DNA of 64,000 nt from Silurus meridionalis (lineage: Eukaryota; Chordata; Actinopteri; Siluriformes; Siluridae), in the NCBI RefSeq assembly GCF_014805685.1, contig NC_060886.1, forward strand, positions 12,358,608 to 12,422,607, written 5' to 3'. Below the pieces are notes generated by a model. It did no database searches. It was not told where the DNA came from and worked only from the letters and a program-made list of their open reading frames with translations. Positions 59,798 through 64,000 of the stretch are shown piece after piece; position 1 is the stretch's first letter; each line of letters begins with the position of its first letter. Both the position numbers and the translations under genes were made by a program.

Positions 59798-62700
59798 GTT
59801 TTAGAAGCAGAAAACTGTTTCCTGGCTATTAAAAAAAAATAGCCGTATGTATTACAATAGTAGGTTCAGATCCGTTTAACTTGTCTACCATCTCTTTCAA
59901 CAGGTGCTACAGAACATTTTAGAAACCGAGACCGAGTACTCAAAAGAGCTTCAGAATCTCCTTACTAACTACCTGAGGCCACTTCAGAACACAGAAAAGT
60001 AATTATTTGACTTTGATGTCTAAATGGCATCCACCTCACTTCTGCATTTCTTGTTGTGCCTGAATCATTTCTCTTAATAAATATGTATATGTATCTCATT
60101 TCATGTTAGACTTAGCTTTTCAGACATCAGTGTCATTTTGGGGAACCTGGAAGAAATCAGCACCTTCCAACAAACTCTTGTGCAGTCACTTGAGGACTGC
60201 ACTAAGTGAGTACTTTTAATAACTGGCTACTCTGTAAATCAATTATAACCAATACTTTGTCAAACGTAATGATATTTTAACTAATTAAAGATTAGTATAT
60301 ACAGCAGTTTTTGAGAGAATTTGATGTATGTACTCATAATTTATATTTATTTGTAATTTTATTTGTAATAATTGTCATTTTTAAATGTCACGATCTAGCC
60401 TTAATTTCTAAAATTAGACCAAATCTATGATGTTTGTGAAAGAGGAGCAGATTTAATTTTAGGAAGTCAAATAATCTCTGTAATATAGAAATGTACAGGT
60501 TGTCTTTGTTCACCTATCTAGAGCCAGAATCACTCCTTTTGTTCTTTTACTTATTTTTCTAATACCTGATCATTATTTCTACCTCTGTTTTGGATAAAAT
60601 CTCAGTTAGAAGAAAGATGTTTAAATGGGGTACTTGTGATTTTAAAAATGTTTCTGACATTTGGCTGTTTCAGACTTCCAGAGCTTCAGCAGAAAGTAGG
60701 AGGCTTTTTCTTAAACCTTATGCCCAAAATGAGAGCATTGTATACAGGTTACTGCTCAAACCATCCATCAGCTGTTAACATTCTCACTGACCACAGGTAT
60801 GCCACTGCACTTTGTCCTACTTTTAAATATTATTAGTCCACTGGATTCTATAAAATAGTGTTCACACTGAGAGTTTACCTGTCTCATAGTGAGGTGCTGG
60901 GAGACTTCATGGAGAGTAGAGGAGCAAGTTCACCAGGCATCCTGACTTTGACCACAGGCCTTAGCAAACCTTTCATGAGACTAGACAAATATCCAACTTT
61001 ACTGAAAGAACTCGAGCGACACATGGAGGTAAGGAAATAACTCTTAGCAATTATATGAATATTAATTATTAACTGAATTTAAGTCATTAAACTGTGCTCA
61101 TTTTGCTTTTAGGAGGGTCACCCAGATCGAACTGAAATTCAGAAGTGCATGACTACATTCAAGAATCTTTCTGTGAGTTTTATTATTGATATTTTGTTAT
61201 TATTCATATTAGTAATAATATGATGGATTATTCTGATAGAGTGATGAATTTGAAGCAGGAAGTTGAAGGGATGATGATAAATGTCATCAGTGCTTATTCT
61301 CCACTAGTGGATTGTGAGATGGAGAAGAAGGGAAAATTCTGGGGTGAGTTAGATGAAGTGGTGGAGAGTGTAACTAGGACTGAATGATTGGTGATTGGGG
61401 CAGACTTCCATGGCCATGTTGGTGAAGGGAACAGAGGTGATGAGGAGGTGATGGGTAGGTATGGCTTTAAGAAGAGGAATATGGAAGGGCAGATGGTGGT
61501 AGATTTTGCCAAAAGGATGGAAATAGCAGTGGTGAACCATGGTTCGGATGGTGGTCTGTAGGATAACTTTGTAGGTGAAGAAGAAAAGGAGGAGAGTGAG
61601 GACTGAAAGAAGACAAAGATGGTGGAAACAGAATGAGGAAGACTGTAGTGTGAGGTTCAGGGAAGCGGTCAGACAGGGGTTTGGTGGTGATGAAGAGGTG
61701 CGGGATGATTGGGCAACTACTGCGGAAGCGATAAGGGGGACAGCTAAAAAGGTACTTGGTGTGAAACCTGGAAATAGAAGTGAAGATAAAGAGACAGGAA
61801 TGAGGAACTGCAGGAGAGCATAAGGAGAAAGAGGTTGGCAAAACATAATTGAGATCTGCAAAGAAATAAAAAAAAAAATAGGCAGGAGTACAAGGAGATG
61901 CAGCAGCAAGTGAAGAGGGATGTGGCAAAAGGCATATGAGGAGCTGTATGAAAAGTTGGACACTAAGGAAGGAGAAAATTATTTGTACCAATTGGCCAGG
62001 CAGAGAGACCGAGCTGGAAAGGATGTGCCACAAGTTAGAGCAATAAAGGATTGAGATGGAAATGTGTTGACTAGTGAGGAGAGAGTGTTGAGAAGATGGA
62101 GGGAGGCTTTTGAGCAGCTGATGAATGAGGAAAATGAGACAGAGAGAAGGTCGGATGATGTGGCAATGGTGAAGCAGGAAGTGGATAGGATTAGTAAGGA
62201 GGAAGTGAGAGCAGCTATTAAGAGGATGAAATGTAGAAAGTCGTTCGGACCAGATGACATACCAGTAGAACCATGGATGTTTAGGAGACATGTCAGTGGA
62301 GTTTTTAACCAGGTTGATCAACAAGATTGTGGATTTAGAGAAAGCGTACGACAGGGTGCCGAGAGTGGTTATTGTATGAGTAAGTCAGGTGTGTCAGAAG
62401 TATGTGAGGGTGGTGCAGGACATGTATGAGGGCAGTGTGACAGCAGTGAAGTATACAGTAGGAACGACAGACTGGTTTAAGGTGGAGGTTCGATTGCATC
62501 AAGTATCGGCTCTGAGCCCTTTCCTGTTTGCAGTGGTGATGTACAGGTTGACGGACGAGTTTAGACAGGAGTCTCTGTAGACTATGATGTTTGCGGATGA
62601 TATTGTAATTTGTGGTAAGATTAGAGAGCAAGTTGAGAAGAGCCTGGAGAGGTGAAGGTACACGCTGGAGAGAAGGGGAATGAAAGTCAGTAGGAGTAAC

Positions 62701-63527
62701 ACAGAGTACATGTGTGGGAATGCGAGGGAGGGCAGTGGAGTGGTGCGGTTGTAAGGAGAAGAGGTGGAGAAGGTGGAGAAGTTTAGGTACCTGGGGTCAA
62801 CAGTGCAAAGTAATGGAGAGTGTGTTAGAGAAGTTAAGTAAAGCGTGCAGGCAGGGAGGAGTGGGTGGAGAAGAGGGGCAGGAGTGATTTGTGATGGAAG
62901 AGTATCTGCAAGAGTAAACGGGAAAGTTTATAGGACTGTGGTGAGATGTGCGTGTCTAGAGTTTAAGAGGTACAGTGCATGTAGGAAGTTTTGGCGACAA
63001 AGAGAGAGGGGCCCGATTGAGATGGTTTGGACATGTGCAGAGAAGGGGTATATCGGTAGGAGAATGCTGAGGATGGATCCACCAGGAAGGAGAAAAAGAG
63101 GAAGACCAAGGAGGAGGTGGATTTATGGATGTGGTAAAGGAAGACATGCAGGTAGTTAGTTTGAAAGAGGCAGATGTAGAGGACAGGGGGGTATGGAGAC
63201 GGATGATCCGCTGTGGTGACCCCTAATGGGAGCAGTCGAAAGAAGTAATATGATGAATCACATTTATTTGCAGGGTCTAGTTATTTACTTACTTGCTGTG
63301 ACACATGTCCCATGTCATATTGCAATGGTGGATTGTTTCTGTGGCAACCATTTTTGCACCTTATGTTTCCATGGCTACAGGCCCAGTGTCAAGAGGTGCG
63401 GAAACGGAAGGAGCTGGAGCTACAAATTCTCACTGAATCTATTCGTTTGTGGGAGGGTGAAGACATCAAGACTTTTGGCACTGTGATCTACATGAGCCAG
63501 GCCATGGTACAGAACCAAGGCTGTGAG
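44976..63527 (+). CDS. arhgef7: arhgef7, Rho guanine nucleotide exchange factor 7 (beta-PIX), N-terminal two thirds (continues past the right edge)
   Basis: Twelve in-frame exons: 44976-45140, 49787-49870, 55535-55619, 55930-56063, 57027-57222, 57357-57445, 59904-59998, 60110-60205, 60674-60796, 60890-61028, 61113-61172 and 63381-63527, encoding 471 residues. Domains are calponin-homology (about 1-111), SH3 (about 160-221), DH/RhoGEF (about 252-435) and the start of [42 protein letters not shown] and the [15 protein letters not shown] insert favour ARHGEF7 over ARHGEF6, which lacks the last two. Beta-PIX activates Rac1/Cdc42, binds PAK through its SH3 domain and forms complexes with GIT proteins at focal adhesions and synapses. 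All splice phases agree. The exon 5 donor (AAAG|GTTGTG) is weak. Confidence 0.96.
45141..47400 (+). other. arhgef7 intron 1, proximal part (no feature seen)
   Basis: Ordinary AT-rich intron sequence. I recognise no exon, repeat family or RNA gene here. Confidence 0.6.
47413..47535. repeat. Dispersed fish repeat relic
   Basis: The string GTCACCCAGATGATGATGGG, followed by TTCAAGGTTTCTTCTTACCA, GGGAGTTTTTTCTTGCCAC and GTCGCCACTGGCTTGCTCAT, is a sequence I recall as widely dispersed in fish genomes. The family is unknown to me. Confidence 0.4.
47749..48870. mobile_element. Nested hAT-like non-autonomous element (degraded)
   Basis: It begins AGGGCTGTCAATCGATTAAA with repeated TTAATCG words, a signature of a common fish element. 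Near 48812 there is GCATTAATCGCGCGTTAATA and GTGCCGTCAAAATTAATTTG, like the opposite end. The right border is unclear; TTAATATT at 47741-47748 and TAAATATT near 49190 might be its TSD. Confidence 0.5.
48470..48825. repeat. Long inverted repeat (about 60-nt arms)
   Basis: The left arm includes ATTTCTATTTGACCATTTTT then TTTCAAAATATAAATAAA (from 48481). The right arm at about 48752-48803, reverse-complemented, includes ATTTCTATTTGACCATTTTT then ATTCAAAATATAAAAAAAT. The arms are separated by about 220 nt. Confidence 0.85.
49520..49786 (+). promoter_or_regulatory. CpG-rich block just upstream of arhgef7 exon 2 (possible alternative promoter)
   Basis: A GC-rich stretch contains TAAGCGCTGGACGCGCAGGA, CGGAAGCGCATTTCGCTCC and GTCGCGCTCCGGGC, ending at the exon 2 acceptor. 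It contrasts with the AT-rich intron on both sides. Promoter function is inference. Confidence 0.35.
49787..55619 (+). CDS. arhgef7: arhgef7 exons 2-3 (rest of CH domain)
   Basis: Exon 49787-49870 encodes [20 protein letters not shown] and exon 55535-55619 encodes [20 protein letters not shown], completing the CH fold. Splice sites are CTCCAG|GTG, GAG|GTGAGT, CTGTAG|CCA and GCAG|GTGGG. Confidence 0.94.
49871..51888 (+). other. arhgef7 intron 2, proximal part (no feature seen)
   Basis: AT-rich intron sequence. Short ORFs of 60-95 codons here have no recognisable domain. Confidence 0.6.
51889..53326 (-). mobile_element. Tc1-like transposon with matching terminal inverted repeats
   Basis: The left end CAGTGCATCCGGAAAGTGTT matches the reverse complement of the right end, CAGTGCATCCGGAAAGTATT. 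The left flank ends in TA; the right flank reads TG, a decayed TA duplication. Minus-strand transposase remnants run from 52982 down to about 52200: a helix-turn-helix part ([20 protein letters not shown]), [12 protein letters not shown] and [14 protein letters not shown]. Frameshifts and stops break it, so it is a dead copy inside arhgef7 intron 2. Confidence 0.92.
52285..52982 (-). pseudogene. Broken Tc1-like transposase
   Basis: Two pieces are read. Residues near 52982-52596 carry the paired-like DNA-binding domain ([20 protein letters not shown]). Residues near 52506-52285 carry the DDE-domain piece LWGCFSAAG and [12 protein letters not shown] with its catalytic Asp. The WSDE-type first catalytic segment is degraded between them. 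Confidence 0.85.
54230..54440 (+). mobile_element. tRNA-Glu-headed SINE
   Basis: The head TCCCTGGTGGTCTAGTGGTT (54235 onward) to GGTTCGATCCCCGGTCAGGG is almost a complete tRNA-Glu, with intact A box and B box and an acceptor stem closed by a G-T pair. The discriminator A is followed by CCA at 54307-54309. The anticodon loop reads CGCTCAC: the CTC anticodon is kept but U33 is G. The body follows (CCGGATAAATGGGGAGGGTT, GGAAGGGCATCCAGCGTAAA) and the tail is GGATGATCCGCT. Confidence 0.85.
54575..54905 (+). pseudogene. Tc1-like transposase relic
   Basis: Plus-strand reading gives [11 protein letters not shown] near 54579, then after decay [15 protein letters not shown] near 54837-54875. These match the TVKHGGG and SPDLNPIEXLWDXL segments of Tc1-like transposases, including the catalytic Glu of DD34E. 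No termini were identified. Confidence 0.75.
55930..56063 (+). CDS. arhgef7: arhgef7 exon 4 (CH-SH3 linker)
   Basis: It encodes [20 protein letters not shown] and ends FRSL, matching the DIGLGSDSVCARPSSHRIKS linker of ARHGEF7. The acceptor is AACCAG|AT and the donor CTG|GTGGGT. Confidence 0.95.
57027..57222 (+). CDS. arhgef7: arhgef7 exon 5 (SH3 domain; start of the short isoform)
   Basis: It encodes [20 protein letters not shown], then [14 protein letters not shown] with [20 protein letters not shown], a complete SH3 domain. In the family this module binds a PxxxPR motif in PAK kinases. The second codon is an ATG (57030) that corresponds to the start of the known CH-less beta-PIX isoform. 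Confidence 0.96.
57357..57445 (+). CDS. arhgef7: arhgef7 exon 6 (SH3-DH linker)
   Basis: It encodes [20 protein letters not shown] and ALSKTYYNL, the ARHGEF7-type linker, with phase 1 to 0 splicing. Confidence 0.94.
58176..58494. mobile_element. Internally deleted Tc1-like element
   Basis: The left end AGTATCTCACAAAAATTAGA with TACGCCCCTCGCATT is an imperfect inverted repeat of the right end AATGTAAGGGGTGTACTCAC with TTTTGTGAC. No transposase remains. The second Tc1-like element starts immediately after it. Confidence 0.75.
58503..59732 (-). mobile_element. Tc1-like transposon, right end lost
   Basis: A left terminus CAGTGGGTACTGAATGTATT is followed by a nearly full minus-strand transposase gene. 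The other inverted repeat is missing: the element breaks off at GAGTGTC directly into a (GT)n array at 59730-59794. It lies in arhgef7 intron 6. Confidence 0.85.
58737..59572 (-). pseudogene. Frameshifted Tc1-like transposase
   Basis: Three frame segments cover the protein. 59572-59150 ([40 protein letters not shown]) is the DNA-binding half. 59138-58953 ([40 protein letters not shown]) has the first catalytic Asp. 58931-58737 ([25 protein letters not shown]) has the second. At least two frameshifts make it non-functional. Confidence 0.9.
59730..59794. repeat. (GT)n microsatellite at the broken end of a Tc1 copy
   Basis: About 32 GT units begin at the truncation point of the Tc1-like element, about 110 nt before arhgef7 exon 7. 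Confidence 0.97.
59904..63527 (+). CDS. arhgef7: arhgef7 exons 7-12 (DH/RhoGEF domain and DH-PH junction)
   Basis: Six exons encode the catalytic DH helices. Successive segments are [100 protein letters not shown] and [20 protein letters not shown]. The conserved [16 protein letters not shown] motif (CR3) is intact. The window ends after [20 protein letters not shown] at the beginning of the PH domain. Confidence 0.95.
61240..63249 (+). mobile_element. RTE-type LINE retrotransposon (5'-truncated, inactivated) in arhgef7 intron 11
   Basis: Plus-strand reading shows an endonuclease segment ([37 protein letters not shown]). Reverse-transcriptase segments follow: [60 protein letters not shown] with the catalytic ADD, and [20 protein letters not shown]. 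Numerous stops and frameshifts interrupt it. The 3' end is GGATGATCCGCTGTGGTGAC then CCCTAATGGGAGCAG. The words TGATGAAT at 61242 and 63251 may be a target duplication. Confidence 0.85.
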
Positions 63528-64000
63528 GTGAGGCCTTAAAGCATTCATTTTGGTCCCATTTTCAAAATGGGAACTCTTTGTGTTTTTAGGCATTTCCTTA
63601 GTAAACTGTTGTATAAAAGCAACATCACTCGCAATTATGCTGTTATACTGAATATCAACAGTTACGCTTTTACGTGGTTTGGTGTGGTTGTGGTGGGAAA
63701 ACTTTTGTTTGCATAGAATTGGCTTTTGTACCATTGTGTTGTGAAATTTCCAGATTACCCAGTTTGATGTTTAAACCAGTCCGTCTGGCACCAACAACAA
63801 TTCCATGGTTAAAGTCATCACAATTGTGATTTTGTTATTCACATTGTGTGATGTTTCATGTAAACATTAACTGAAGCTCTAGACCTGTGTCTGCATAATT
63901 TTATGCACTTGTGCTGCTGCAACATGGTAGGCTGATTAAAGAACTGAAAAATAAGCAGGTGATGTAATAAAGTGAACTTAATAGTGTAGAATATTATCTT

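Noticed and set aside
61349..62324. Long minus-strand ORFs (204 and 285 codons)
   Set aside because: They are antisense to the RTE LINE; the plus strand shows real endonuclease and reverse-transcriptase motifs.
44976..63527. Assignment to arhgef6 (alpha-PIX)
   Set aside because: The IGSDSVC...HRIKSFESL linker and the [15 protein letters not shown] insert are ARHGEF7 features not present in ARHGEF6.

Overview
The window is vertebrate nuclear DNA, most likely from a ray-finned fish. It shows split genes with consensus splice sites and vertebrate protein families. It also has very dense CA/GT and TA microsatellites, several Tc1-like transposons, hAT-type non-autonomous elements with 8-bp target duplications, tRNA-derived SINEs and an RTE-type LINE. 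The SINE and Tc1 flavour suggests an ostariophysan, possibly a catfish; that is inference. Gene assignments rest on protein motifs recalled from the families, not on a database search. Exon borders were placed by hand from AG/GT sites and reading-frame phase; every junction inside the four reported models keeps frame.

Layout. Positions 180-3637 (minus) hold the N-terminal coding exons of zmym2, running off the left edge; a CpG-rich segment near 7.7-8.9 kb probably holds its 5' non-coding exon. Positions 12917-21096 (minus) hold a complete 14-exon mphosph8, the chromodomain/ankyrin subunit of the HUSH silencing complex. Its promoter lies next to an 11-bp minisatellite that grades into an older 27-bp minisatellite. 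Positions 23197-35771 (minus) hold 17 exons of an AF4/FMR2-family gene, best matched to aff3; its usual N-terminal homology region was not found. A CpG-rich candidate 5' exon sits at 41.1-42.0 kb. Positions 44976-63527 (plus) hold the first 12 coding exons of arhgef7 (beta-PIX), encoding the CH domain, SH3 domain, DH domain and the linker or start of the PH domain, running off the right edge.

Functional picture. zmym2, mphosph8 and aff3 encode nuclear chromatin or transcription proteins, all on the minus strand. arhgef7 encodes a cytoplasmic Rac/Cdc42 exchange factor and diverges from aff3. The combination of zmym2, mphosph8 and arhgef7 recalls human 13q, with the aff3 neighbour from 2q; this is a block-synteny inference.

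Mobile DNA fills the introns. Notable cases are a retroelement tail that abuts and seems to supply the splice acceptor of mphosph8 exon 5, nested hAT elements with a long inverted repeat in arhgef7 intron 1, and a tRNA-Glu-headed SINE whose 3' tail resembles the RTE LINE found 9 kb away. I found no evidence of a wholly new biological system; the most original signals concern transposon-gene interplay.
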